From: an uncultured Muribaculaceae bacterium
GTDB lineage: Bacteria; Bacteroidota; Bacteroidia; Bacteroidales; Muribaculaceae
Length of the DNA: 52,606 nucleotides
Direction: 5' to 3'
Assembly: GCA_910577585.1 (NCBI GenBank)
Contig: CAJTNN010000019.1
Coordinates: 1-52,606 of the forward strand
The position numbers and the translations under genes are program-made. The notes below the pieces were generated by a model, which was not told the origin of the DNA, ran no database searches, and saw only the letters and a program-made list of their open reading frames with translations. Positions 18,495-26,286 of the stretch are shown piece by piece. Numbering within the stretch: position 1 is the first letter of the stretch; each line of letters starts with the position of its first letter.

Positions 18495-19583
18495 TCACTT
18501 GGCCTTCGACTCGCAATATACGCAGCGCCACTCGCCATCATGGTCGGCGGCGGGGCGGAAGATGCTGTCGACGTTGACCTCCATGTTGGAGATGCAGCGC
18601 GGATTGCGGCACACATGCTGATTGCGCACCGCGCCCTCGGGCACAAGAGGGTTGCTCTTGTCGTCGCGCTGAGCCCATTCAAGCAATTTAAGAATGAGGG
18701 CCATGCGCACAAACTTGCCATTCTCTACCTGGCGGAAGTAGGCTGCACGCGGGTCGGCATCGACATCGACAGTGATCTCGTTGACACGCGGCAGCGGATG
18801 CAGGATGCGCATCGTGGGCTTGGCGGTGGCGAGTTTCTCGCTGTCGAGTATGAAGCAATCCTTCACGCGGTCATACTCATCTTCGTCGAAGAAGCGCTCT
18901 TTCTGCACGCGGGTCATGTAGAGCACATCGAGCTCGGGCATAACCTCCTCGAGGGTCTGCACCTCCTTGCATTCCAGTCCATTGACATCGCACACCTCCT
19001 TCTTCATATAGTCGGGCAGGCGCAGTTGCTCGGGGGCGATGAGCACCACCTTGACCCCCGCGTAGCGCGACAGGGCCTTGATGAGCGAGTGCACGGTACG
19101 GCCGAATTTGAGGTCGCCGCAGAAGCCGATGGTGAGATTGTCGAATCGGCCGATCTCGCGCTTGATGGTCAGCAGGTCGGTCAGGGTCTGCGTGGGATGC
19201 GCATGCGAGCCGTCGCCGGCGTTGATGACCGGTATACGGCTGTTGAGGGCTGACACGAGGGCGGCTCCCTCTTCGAAATGACGCATTGCGATGATGTCGG
19301 CAAAACAGTTGATGACCTTAGTAGTGTCGGCACAAGTCTCACCCTTGCTCACCGATGAATTCTGGGCATCCGAGAAACCGAGCACATTGCCGCCAAGCTC
19401 CATCATGGCTGATGTGAAGCTGAGGCGGGTGCGGGTAGAGGGCTCATAGAATAGAGTGGCGAGCTTCTTACCCTTGCAGGCTTCGGCATATTTGGCGCGG
19501 TCGGCGATGATGTCGAGGGCGAGGTCGATGATTTCCTCCGTTTCCTCGCGGGTGAGGTCGGTAGGATCAATGAGATGTTTCAT
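18495..19583 (-). CDS. pyrB: Aspartate carbamoyltransferase with fused PyrI-type zinc domain
   Basis: Condenses carbamoyl phosphate with aspartate, the first committed step of pyrimidine synthesis. Residues 1 to about 310 are a catalytic chain with the carbamoyl-phosphate loop STRTRLSF (49-56), SSVSKGE (76-82), GDGSHAHPTQ and ILHPLPR. The last 50 residues resemble the zinc domain of the regulatory chain PyrI: Cys325-x4-Cys330-x23-Cys354-x2-Cys357, the same spacing I recall for E. coli PyrI (109, 114, 138, 141), plus CISNMEV and WRCVYCE. The N-terminal allosteric nucleotide-binding domain of PyrI is absent. The zinc domain normally binds the catalytic chain, so this tail may stabilise the catalytic trimer or dock another partner, with CTP/ATP control presumably lost. 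It starts 7 bases after pyrE and is last in the pyr operon. Confidence 0.93.
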   Translation of the reverse strand: MKHLIDPTDLTREETEEIIDLALDIIADRAKYAEACKGKKLATLFYEPSTRTRLSFTSAMMELGGNVLGFSDAQNSSVSKGETCADTTKVINCFADIIAMRHFEEGAALVSALNSRIPVINAGDGSHAHPTQTLTDLLTIKREIGRFDNLTIGFCGDLKFGRTVHSLIKALSRYAGVKVVLIAPEQLRLPDYMKKEVCDVNGLECKEVQTLEEVMPELDVLYMTRVQKERFFDEDEYDRVKDCFILDSEKLATAKPTMRILHPLPRVNEITVDVDADPRAAYFRQVENGKFVRMALILKLLEWAQRDDKSNPLVPEGAVRNQHVCRNPRCISNMEVNVDSIFRPAADHDGEWRCVYCESKAK

Positions 19584-19590
19584 ATGGCGC

Positions 19591-20232
19591 TTATTTATTC
19601 ATCCATGATTCATCCTGCGGATTGGCCATGAAGCTCTTGAGGCGTTTCTCATCCTCGGGCTTGATGTATCCCTCCTCTACGGCCACCTCCACAAGGGTGT
19701 CGAAGTTTGAGAGTGAGTGATTCTCTACATTGGCCGCTGCCAGACGCTCAAGTCCCTTCTTCATGCCGTAGGTGAAGATGCTGACCACACCGAGCACTTC
19801 GGCTCCGGCCTCGCGGAGTGCCTCGACCACATCGATGCAGCTGCCGCCGGTAGAGATGAGGTCTTCGATCACCACCACTTTCTGGCCCTTCTCGAGGCGA
19901 CCCTCGATGCGGTTGTTGCGACCATGGTCTTTGGCGCTGCCGCGCACATAGCCCATGGGCATGCCGAGGAGATGTCCGGCGATGGCGGCATGGGCGATTC
20001 CGGCGGTGCTGGTGCCCATCAGCACCTCAGCCTCCGGATAATACTTCTTCACTGCCTCGGCGATGGCATTCTCCACGATGTCGCGGGCTGCCGGCGAGGT
20101 GAGAATCAGACGATTGTCGCAATAGATGGGGCTCTTGATGCCGCTGGCCCAGGTGAAGGGTTCGTCGGGACGCAGGAATACTGCCTTTATACCGAGCAGC
20201 TGCCCGGCTACTTTCTTAGCTGTTTCGCTCAT
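19591..20232 (-). CDS. pyrE: Orotate phosphoribosyltransferase
   Basis: Transfers the phosphoribosyl group of PRPP to orotate, giving OMP. The 213 residues show the type I PRTase PRPP loop VVVIEDLISTGGSCID (around residues 120-135) and the GTSTAGIAHAA segment. The N-terminal FTWASGIKSPIYCDNR is the orotate-site motif. The start is the ATG at 20232. It lies between pyrF and pyrB, with only 7 bases to pyrB, so those two are likely translated from one message. The 124-base gap upstream to pyrF contains no gene. Confidence 0.96.
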   Translation of the reverse strand: MSETAKKVAGQLLGIKAVFLRPDEPFTWASGIKSPIYCDNRLILTSPAARDIVENAIAEAVKKYYPEAEVLMGTSTAGIAHAAIAGHLLGMPMGYVRGSAKDHGRNNRIEGRLEKGQKVVVIEDLISTGGSCIDVVEALREAGAEVLGVVSIFTYGMKKGLERLAAANVENHSLSNFDTLVEVAVEEGYIKPEDEKRLKSFMANPQDESWMNK

Positions 20233-20356
20233 TTTGTCGTAAGTTGATATGTTGATGCTCGGGCCTTGGCGTCATGTCGCGGCGCGGGCACAGGATTTGC
20301 AGTTTGATTAAAAAAGGGGTCGACGCTCTGTGATGTGGTCGTATTCGGCGATGCAA

Positions 20357-21058
20357 TCAGCAGAATTCAGCCACACAGCGGCGCCATGCAGCCACAGGGT
20401 CGGGGGCGGCGGTGATGGGGCGCCCTACCACTATGAAGTCGCTGCCGATCTCTTTGGCGCGGGCGGGAGTGGTGATGCGCACCTGGTCGTCGGCGGCTGA
20501 GTCGGCAAAGCGTATGCCGGGAGTGACTGTCATGAATTCCTTGCCGCAGGCCTCCTTGACCAGTCCACCCTCAAGGGGTGAGCAGACCACGCCGTCGAGT
20601 CCGGCCTCTTTGGCATTGCGGGCGTAGTGGGCGATGACGTCATTGATGTCGCCGCTGACACGCAGCTGCTCATTCATGGCCTGCTGGGAGGTCGATGTGA
20701 GCTGGGTCACCGCTATCAGCAGGGGGCGTGTGCCGTCGGGGCGTGTGAGCCCTTCGAGGGCTGCGGCCATCATCTCTTTGGTGCCTGAGGCATGCACATT
20801 CACCATGTCGACATCGAGGGCCGAAAGCACCTTCATGGCCTTGCGCACTGTGTTGGGGATATCGTGCAGCTTGAGGTCGAGAAAAATCTTGTGGCCGCGA
20901 CGCTTTAGCTCGCGCACTATTTCATTGCCGGCGGCATAGTAGAGCTCCATGCCGATCTTCACGAAGGGCTTGCGCTCTTCGCCGGCGAATTTGTCGAGAA
21001 ATGCGAGGGCATCTTCAGCCGAGCCGAAGTCGCATGCTATGATTACGTCTCTCTCCAT
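20357..21058 (-). CDS. pyrF: Orotidine 5'-phosphate decarboxylase, short (type 1) form
   Basis: Decarboxylates OMP to UMP. The 233-residue TIM barrel has the catalytic motif DLKLHDIPNTV (Asp61, Lys63, Asp66) and starts DVIIACDFGSAEDAL. The C-terminal IVVGRPITAAPDP binds the phosphate. This is the short form of about 230-240 residues typical of Bacillus-type enzymes. From memory, many Bacteroidales carry the longer type of about 275 residues, which makes its presence in a pyrK-D-F-E string notable. Start ATG at 21058; about 85 bases separate it from pyrD. Confidence 0.96.
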   Translation of the reverse strand: MERDVIIACDFGSAEDALAFLDKFAGEERKPFVKIGMELYYAAGNEIVRELKRRGHKIFLDLKLHDIPNTVRKAMKVLSALDVDMVNVHASGTKEMMAAALEGLTRPDGTRPLLIAVTQLTSTSQQAMNEQLRVSGDINDVIAHYARNAKEAGLDGVVCSPLEGGLVKEACGKEFMTVTPGIRFADSAADDQVRITTPARAKEIGSDFIVVGRPITAAPDPVAAWRRCVAEFC

Positions 21059-21142
21059 AATTATGGATCTTTTTTATTGAGGGTTATATTATATTCTGTG
21101 TCTGATTCTTTTCATTAGGAAGTTGGATGCTGCGACGCCGGC

Positions 21143-22066
21143 TCAGGGGCACACGCCGATGATGTCGGCGAGGCGGTCGATGCCGAGGCGCTCCATCTCG
21201 GCGGGGAGGCTCTCGATGATGCGCGGACATGCGTATGGGTCGCGCAGATTGGCGGCGCCTACCTGCACGGCTGTGGCTCCGGCCATCATCATCTCTATCA
21301 CATCGCGGGCCGTGGAGACTCCGCCGCAACCCATCACGGGTATGCTGCAGGCTTTCGCTACCTGATAGACCATTCTCACTGCCACGGGGAATATAGCGTC
21401 GCCCGAAAAGCCACCCATCACGTTGGCAATTACCGGCTTACGCGTGCGCACATCGATGCGCATGCCGAGCATCGTGTTGATGAGGCAAATGCCGTCGGCG
21501 CCGGCATCTTCGGCCGAGCGGGCTATGGCCACGATGTCAGTGACATTGGGCGAGAGTTTGACGTAGAGGGGCTTCGTGGTGACCTGCTTCACGGCGCGTG
21601 TCACCTCTGCCACACTCTCACACTGGGTGCCGAAGCTCATGCCGCCGCCATGCACATTGGGGCAGCTGACATTCAGCTCGATAATCGCCACCTGCTCCTC
21701 GGCATCGATGCGGCGGCAGCACTCTACGTATTCATCCACCGAGAAACCGCTGATATTGGCGATGATGGGCTGATGGAAACACTGGCGCATGCGGGGCAGC
21801 TCTTCAGAGATGACCTTGTCGATGCCGGGATTCTGCAGACCCACGCTGTTGATCATGCCGGCCTCGCATTCTGCCACACGCGGCAGCGGATTGCCGAAGC
21901 GTGGATGCAGCGTGGTGCCTTTGAAACTGATTGAGCCCAGACAGTCGATATCATAGTATTCGGCCATGCCGTAGCCATAGCCGAAGCATCCTGAGGCGGG
22001 CACGACGGGATTCTGCAGCTCTACGCCGCTGAGGCTTACTTTGAGGTCTTTATCCTTTATTTCCAT
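21143..22066 (-). CDS. pyrD: Dihydroorotate dehydrogenase, class 1B catalytic subunit
   Basis: Oxidises dihydroorotate to orotate using FMN, passing electrons to PyrK and then NAD+. The 307 residues from the ATG at 22066 match class 1B length. The frame is open further upstream, but that part is the complement-frame shadow of pyrK. The motif ELNVSCPNV holds the catalytic Cys, typical of class 1 enzymes, and MGCGGVSTARDV is the FMN phosphate site. The ATG overlaps the end of pyrK by 10 bases (ATGGAAATAA contains the pyrK stop), which implies translational coupling of the two subunits. Confidence 0.96.
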   Translation of the reverse strand: MEIKDKDLKVSLSGVELQNPVVPASGCFGYGYGMAEYYDIDCLGSISFKGTTLHPRFGNPLPRVAECEAGMINSVGLQNPGIDKVISEELPRMRQCFHQPIIANISGFSVDEYVECCRRIDAEEQVAIIELNVSCPNVHGGGMSFGTQCESVAEVTRAVKQVTTKPLYVKLSPNVTDIVAIARSAEDAGADGICLINTMLGMRIDVRTRKPVIANVMGGFSGDAIFPVAVRMVYQVAKACSIPVMGCGGVSTARDVIEMMMAGATAVQVGAANLRDPYACPRIIESLPAEMERLGIDRLADIIGVCP

Positions 22067-22821
22067 ATCAGTTCTGATTTTTTGAATACGGGTCCATCCT
22101 TGCATATGCGGCGGGCGCCGTCGGTGGTGGCGAGACTGCAGCACATGCAGACTCCGAAGCCGCAGGCCATGCGCTCGTCGAGACTGAGCTCTCCATCTAC
22201 GGCCATGACATTGCAGAGTGCACGCAGCATCGGCATCGGGCCGCATGAGTAGAAGTAGCCGTGGGCGGCATCGCGGCAGGCTTCGACATCGGTGACGAAG
22301 CCTTTCGTGCCTACCTCACCGCTGACTGTGGCCACGTGTGTCTCGGCGCCGGTGGCGCGGAACTCATCGACCCACACCACCTCGCGCGCCGAATTGAAGC
22401 CCAGCACCACTACAGGGCGCTTACCCTCGGCAATGAGCATCTTGGCGAGTTTATAGAGGGGCGCGATACCTATGCCGCCACCTATCAGCAGCGGCGAGTC
22501 GCCCGAGGCTGAGCAGTCGAATCCGTTGCCGAGCGGGGCGAGCAGGCTCACCTCGCGTCCGGCTTGCCAGCGGCTCATTATCTCTGTGCCATCCCCCACT
22601 ACATCGTAGAGGAGCGTTATCTCGCCGTCGGCTTCATAGTCGCATATCGATATGGGGCGACGCAGATACTTGCCGTCGACGGCGATGTTGACAAACTGGC
22701 CGGGAGCCTCAATCACTCCGGCCGGCCCTGCGAGTCGCATCAGCCAGGTCTTGGCCGTGAGCTGACGATTCTCGATGACCGTGTAGGTGTATTCTATATT
22801 CTTTTTATTCATCTCTGTCAT
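22057..22821 (-). CDS. pyrK: Dihydroorotate dehydrogenase electron-transfer subunit
   Basis: An FAD and [2Fe-2S] protein that shuttles electrons from PyrD to NAD+. The N-terminal beta-barrel has the FAD motif RRPISICDY (about residues 55-63). The middle NAD domain has the glycine-rich LLIGGGIGIAPLYKLA and FYSCGPMPML. The C-terminus carries the cluster ligands CGFGVCMCC followed by a Cys in RRICKDGPVF. The 254-residue length is typical. ATG codons exist at 22821 and 22812, and I use the first. It lies 49 bases after pyrC and overlaps pyrD. Confidence 0.96.
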   Translation of the reverse strand: MTEMNKKNIEYTYTVIENRQLTAKTWLMRLAGPAGVIEAPGQFVNIAVDGKYLRRPISICDYEADGEITLLYDVVGDGTEIMSRWQAGREVSLLAPLGNGFDCSASGDSPLLIGGGIGIAPLYKLAKMLIAEGKRPVVVLGFNSAREVVWVDEFRATGAETHVATVSGEVGTKGFVTDVEACRDAAHGYFYSCGPMPMLRALCNVMAVDGELSLDERMACGFGVCMCCSLATTDGARRICKDGPVFKKSELIWK

Positions 22822-22870
22822 TCTGAATAAAGATATGCCATGAAGTGGCGCTGTGCGGGTTGGGCCTCAC

Positions 22871-24136
22871 TCAGGCCTCGCAGCATATGGTGGCCACGGG
22901 CCAGCCCTGCAGCTCTACCCCATCGAAGGGGGTGGCGCGACCCTTGCCGTGGAATTTTGTGGAGTCTACCACCCGGTGCTCATTGAGGTCTACTATGGTG
23001 AGCATGGCGGGGTCACCCTCGGCTATGCCGCCTGACTCAAATCCTTTCAGTCCGAGTATGCGGCGCGGATTGAGCGACATCACGTCGACGAGGCGACTGA
23101 AGTCAATCTTCCCTTCGAGCACCATCTTGGTGTAGGTGGCGGCCAGGGCGGTCTCAAGTCCCACTACGCCCATGGCGCTGTGCTCGAGGTCGAGCAGTTT
23201 CTCGCGGTCGGCGTGGGGGGCATGGTCAGTAGCTATGGCATCGATCGTGCCATCCATCACTCCGTGGCGCAGGGCGCGGCGGTCATGCTCGCTGCGCAGG
23301 GGGGGATTCATCTTCCAGCGACCTTCGTTGCTGAGGTCTTCGTCGGTAAACCACAGGTAGTGCGGGCCCGTCTCGCATGTCACCGGCAAGCCTTCGCGTT
23401 TGGCGCGTCGCACGAGGTCGACGCTCTCGGCTGTCGACACATGGCAGATGTGCAGGCGCACACCGGTCTCGCGGGCGAGGTTGATGTCGCGCTCCACCTC
23501 GCGCCATTCGCTCTCGGAGCAAATGCCGCGGTGGTTGTTGCAGCGGGCGTAGTCGCCATCGTGGATGTAGCCGCCGCGCAGAAGTTCATTGACCTCGCAG
23601 TGGGCGGCAAGTATCTTGCCGGTCTCGGCGATGCGCTTCATCGCGGCGCGCATCACATCTTCTGACTGCACACCCGAGCCATCATCGGAGAATCCGGCCA
23701 CCATCGGGGCCATGGCTGAATAGTCGGCCAGTGTTTCCTCACCCATCCGCATGCGGGTGATAGTGGCGTAAGGCAGAATCTGCACATCATGCTGCGCGGC
23801 AATCGCGTCGAGCTGAAGCTGCAGATGCTGGGGTGTGTCGGGAGCGGGCTTCAGATTAGGCATCGTGCAGACAGTGGTGTAGCCACCCGCCTTGGCGCAC
23901 TCGGCCCCACCGGCTATTGTCTCTTTATATTCAAATCCGGGTTCGCGGAAGTGCACATGCAGGTCTGTCAGTCCGGGCATCACCGTCAGTCCGGTGGCCT
24001 CGATTACCTCCATGTCGGCCTCAGCCGGAATATGCTCGGCCAGACGCGCCACACGCCCGTCGGCCACGAGCAGATCGAGTCTGCGCAGACCATCCGACGT
24101 GTATATCTCGCCACCCTTTATGAGTTTTCTTTTCAT
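22871..24136 (-). CDS. pyrC: Dihydroorotase, class I
   Basis: Cyclises carbamoyl aspartate to dihydroorotate. The 421-residue amidohydrolase shows the metal motif DLHVHFREPG (His60, His62), further metal histidines in AAHCEVNE and HICHVS, and the catalytic aspartate in AIATDHAPH. GFSDDGSGV precedes the first of these. The ATG at 24136 overlaps the stop of a 42-codon leader frame as ATGA. It is the first gene of the pyr operon, behind the promoter at 24369-24400 and the leader terminator at 24168-24206. Expression should therefore depend on read-through of that terminator. Confidence 0.96.
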   Translation of the reverse strand: MKRKLIKGGEIYTSDGLRRLDLLVADGRVARLAEHIPAEADMEVIEATGLTVMPGLTDLHVHFREPGFEYKETIAGGAECAKAGGYTTVCTMPNLKPAPDTPQHLQLQLDAIAAQHDVQILPYATITRMRMGEETLADYSAMAPMVAGFSDDGSGVQSEDVMRAAMKRIAETGKILAAHCEVNELLRGGYIHDGDYARCNNHRGICSESEWREVERDINLARETGVRLHICHVSTAESVDLVRRAKREGLPVTCETGPHYLWFTDEDLSNEGRWKMNPPLRSEHDRRALRHGVMDGTIDAIATDHAPHADREKLLDLEHSAMGVVGLETALAATYTKMVLEGKIDFSRLVDVMSLNPRRILGLKGFESGGIAEGDPAMLTIVDLNEHRVVDSTKFHGKGRATPFDGVELQGWPVATICCEA

Positions 24137-24261
24137 GTCAAGCTATTTTTAGTGGGCCGGGAAAATGAAAAAATGAGACCGTTTCCACACCGTGGAAATG
24201 CCTCATCCGTTATCTTATGATTACAGTATTTAATCGCTGATCGATGCTGAGTCAGAGTCAT
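24133..24261 (-). CDS. Candidate 42-residue leader peptide of the pyr operon
   Basis: An ATG at 24261 (beginning MTLTQHRSAIKY) opens a 42-codon frame that runs through the terminator hairpin and stops with a TGA overlapping the pyrC ATG (ATGA). It is preceded by TTAGGT. The arrangement is very like the E. coli pyrBI leader, in which a 44-codon peptide is translated through the attenuator and a trailing ribosome prevents terminator formation. The peptide composition is unremarkable, with no signal sequence. Evidence is positional only; a control role is inferred. Confidence 0.4.
   Translation of the reverse strand: MTLTQHRSAIKYCNHKITDEAFPRCGNGLIFSFSRPTKNSLT
24168..24206 (-). terminator. Candidate attenuator in the pyr leader
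   Basis: On the minus strand the leader RNA folds ATGAG...TTTCCAC-GGT-GTGGAAA...CTCAT: a 7-bp inner stem with a 3-nt loop and a 5-bp outer stem, 24206 to 24173. A run of six U (24173-24168) follows. It is a textbook intrinsic terminator, about 160 nt after the predicted start site and 32 nt before the pyrC ATG. No gene lies between the promoter and this hairpin except the leader frame, so it most likely acts conditionally. Confidence 0.75.
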
Positions 24262-24368
24262 ACCTAATCTGTTTACCTGCCTAAGATTAATATTATCTCC
24301 CCCCGGTCGTTGCAAGGGCTGGGCAGCCCGATTATGTGAATGCCGCGGGAAGGGAGTCTTTCATTACG

Positions 24369-24400
24369 GCAAAATTACAATTTTTTTCTCACCCTGCCAA
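24369..24400 (-). promoter_or_regulatory. pyrC: Promoter of the pyr operon
   Basis: Minus-strand TTTG (24400-24397), a 20-base spacer and TAATTTTG (24376-24369) are an exact match to the Bacteroidetes consensus. The predicted start is near 24362, giving a leader of about 225 nt before pyrC. Confidence 0.75.
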
Positions 24401-24458
24401 ACTCTCAGCCAATCTTTTCCGTTTCTTTTCAAAAAAAAGAGTGTTAAATATTTGGCAA

Positions 24459-25235
24459 ATGAGGAATCTTTCATCCACAGCGCCCCACTTCGCCGAGCGG
24501 CGCATCATCGTCATGGGGGCCACTTCGGGGCTGGGCCGGGCTTTGGCTGAGCGCTTTCTGATGGCGGGCTGGCGCATCGGGGCCGCCGGACGCAACACTG
24601 CGGCGCTGCAGGCTCTCCGGGCGCTGGCTCCGGGGCGGGTGGTCACGGCACAGATCGATATCTGCGCCATTGATGCTCCGAGCCGTCTGGCCGGGCTTAT
24701 CGAGGAGTTAGGTGAAGTGGATATCTATCTGCATTGCTCGGGAATACTTAAGGAGTCGGACTCGCTCGACCTGGATGCGCAGACGCAGACTGTGGCCACG
24801 AATGCCGAGGGGTTCGCACGAATGGTGGGTGCGGCGTTTGAGTATTTCCGCACCACAGGGCGACGGGGTCGCATAGTGGCTATCTCCTCAATCGCGGGCT
24901 TCAGAGGGTTGGGCGACCTCCCGGCATATTCTGCCTCGAAGGCCTTCGACCAGGCATATCTCGAAGCGCTGCGCCAACGCGCCGATGCCCTGCACCTTCC
25001 CCTGCACATCGTGGATATCCGCCCCGGCTGGACGCGCACTCCCCTGCTCGATGCCTCGCGCCGTTACCTCTTCGAGATGAAAGCCGACCGCGTAGCCGAC
25101 CTGATTTACCGCGCCACGCTCCACGCCAAGCGCACAGCCACCATCGGCCTACGCTGGCGCCTCCTCACCCTCCTCGAGCGCCTGACCCCCGCCCCCATCT
25201 GGCAACGCCTCCACCTCCCCCTCTGGCGCCCCTGA
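24459..25235 (+). CDS. Short-chain dehydrogenase/reductase
   Basis: A 258-residue classical SDR, probably an NAD(P)-dependent oxidoreductase. It has the glycine motif GATSGLG (20-26), AAGRN after the second strand, the catalytic serine in AISSIAGF (143-144) and the YSASK active-site motif (Tyr157, Lys161). DIRPGWTRT matches the usual segment after the active site. The ATG at 24459 puts the first beta strand at residue 15. The frame is open further upstream to 24336, but that stretch is AT-rich noncoding DNA that includes the divergent pyr promoter. It is transcribed away from the pyr operon. The substrate is unknown. Its last 80 bases are C-rich, and it ends 29 bases before the convergent trmH-like gene. 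Confidence 0.88.
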   Translation: MRNLSSTAPHFAERRIIVMGATSGLGRALAERFLMAGWRIGAAGRNTAALQALRALAPGRVVTAQIDICAIDAPSRLAGLIEELGEVDIYLHCSGILKESDSLDLDAQTQTVATNAEGFARMVGAAFEYFRTTGRRGRIVAISSIAGFRGLGDLPAYSASKAFDQAYLEALRQRADALHLPLHIVDIRPGWTRTPLLDASRRYLFEMKADRVADLIYRATLHAKRTATIGLRWRLLTLLERLTPAPIWQRLHLPLWRP

Positions 25236-25264
25236 TTACCGCCGGGCTTGCCGGGGGTATGCGG

Positions 25265-26059
25265 CTATACGAGGGCGTAGAAGGCGACGGCGCTGGCGGC
25301 GGCTACGTTGAGGGAGTCTACGTCGTGGCGCATGGGGATGCGCACCACGTAGTCGGCGTCGGCTATGGCGGCGTCGCTGAGACCATCACCCTCTGTGCCC
25401 ATCACGATGGCGAGGCGGGGCTCGTTGCGCAGACGTTGGTCGGAGAGAAGTATGCTGTCGTCGCGCAAGGCCATGGCTACGGTGCGGAACCCTCGGCTCT
25501 TCAATTCGTCGGTTGAGCTGATGCGCGTCCAGGGCACAAGGAATACCGACCCCATCGATACGCGCACAGCCCGGCGGTTGAGTGGGTCGCACGAAGTGGG
25601 AGTCAGCAACACTGCATCAATCCCCAAGGCTGCGGCGCTGCGGAATATGGCACCGATATTGGTGGTGTCGCACACTCCATCAATCACGCACACCCTGCGC
25701 GCACCCCGCAGCACATCATCCAACGGTGCCTCGGCGGGACGACGCATGGCGCATAGCACTCCGCGTGTGAGCGTATAGCCTGTCAGCCCCGACAACACCT
25801 CACGCGATGAAGTATATACAGGCACATCCTCGCCACACATACCGATCACCTCAGCTGCATCACCCTCTATATGACGGCGCTCGCATAGTATCGACAACGG
25901 TTGCCAACCCCGGCTCAACGCCACCTTTATCACCTTCGGACTCTCCACAATCACAATCCCCTGCGAAGGGTCGAGCCGGTTGCGCAACTGAGCGTCAGTC
26001 AGACTGCCGTAGCATGCCACACGCTCATCGGCCATATCATGTATCTCAACAATTTTCAT
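25265..26059 (-). CDS. TrmH/SpoU-family RNA 2'-O-methyltransferase
   Basis: A SAM-dependent trefoil-knot methyltransferase acting on the ribose of tRNA or rRNA. The 264-residue protein shows the three SPOUT motifs: TTNIGAIFRSA (132-142), MGTEGDGL (220-227) and IPM...SLNVAAASAV (241-258). The N-terminal part (about 1-115) looks like the substrate-binding extension of RlmB-type enzymes, so the exact RNA target is not known. I chose the ATG at 26059, which gives MKIVEIHDM. An in-frame GTG at 26089 lies upstream but falls within the promoter. The consensus -7 box ends only 5 bases before the ATG, so the mRNA may be nearly leaderless. Confidence 0.9.
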   Translation of the reverse strand: MKIVEIHDMADERVACYGSLTDAQLRNRLDPSQGIVIVESPKVIKVALSRGWQPLSILCERRHIEGDAAEVIGMCGEDVPVYTSSREVLSGLTGYTLTRGVLCAMRRPAEAPLDDVLRGARRVCVIDGVCDTTNIGAIFRSAAALGIDAVLLTPTSCDPLNRRAVRVSMGSVFLVPWTRISSTDELKSRGFRTVAMALRDDSILLSDQRLRNEPRLAIVMGTEGDGLSDAAIADADYVVRIPMRHDVDSLNVAAASAVAFYALV

Positions 26060-26064
26060 AACTG

Positions 26065-26095
26065 CAAAATTACCCAATTTATCCGACACCTCAAA
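26065..26095 (-). promoter_or_regulatory. Promoter abutting the trmH-like gene
   Basis: Minus-strand TTTG (26095-26092), 19 bases, then TAATTTTG (26072-26065). This is a full consensus match. The start site is expected within about 7 bases downstream, at or next to the ATG at 26059. Confidence 0.7.
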
Positions 26096-26159
26096 CCCCG
26101 TACCCCATCAAATCCAACGTACCAATATCGGCTGATAGACAATAATACGACAACAAAAT

Positions 26160-26190
26160 TTTGCATATATCGCATTTTTGCATAATTTTG
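26160..26190 (+). promoter_or_regulatory. Promoter of the small secreted-protein gene
   Basis: TTTG (26160-26163), 19 bases, TAATTTTG (26183-26190) on the plus strand. Start predicted near 26197, leaving about 90 bases of leader, which contain a small inverted repeat TATCAC/GTGATA around 26209-26231. Confidence 0.7.
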
Positions 26191-26286
26191 TACTCCAACC
26201 CCAACTTTTATCACATAAAGATAAGGTGATAGGATAACATACGTCAAATTATTGACGATAATTCCGAGTTGCCCCCCTACGAATCT

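Noticed and set aside
24133..24315. Longer 60-codon leader frame from a TTG
   Set aside because: The ATG at 24261 is a better start, and the extension has no support.
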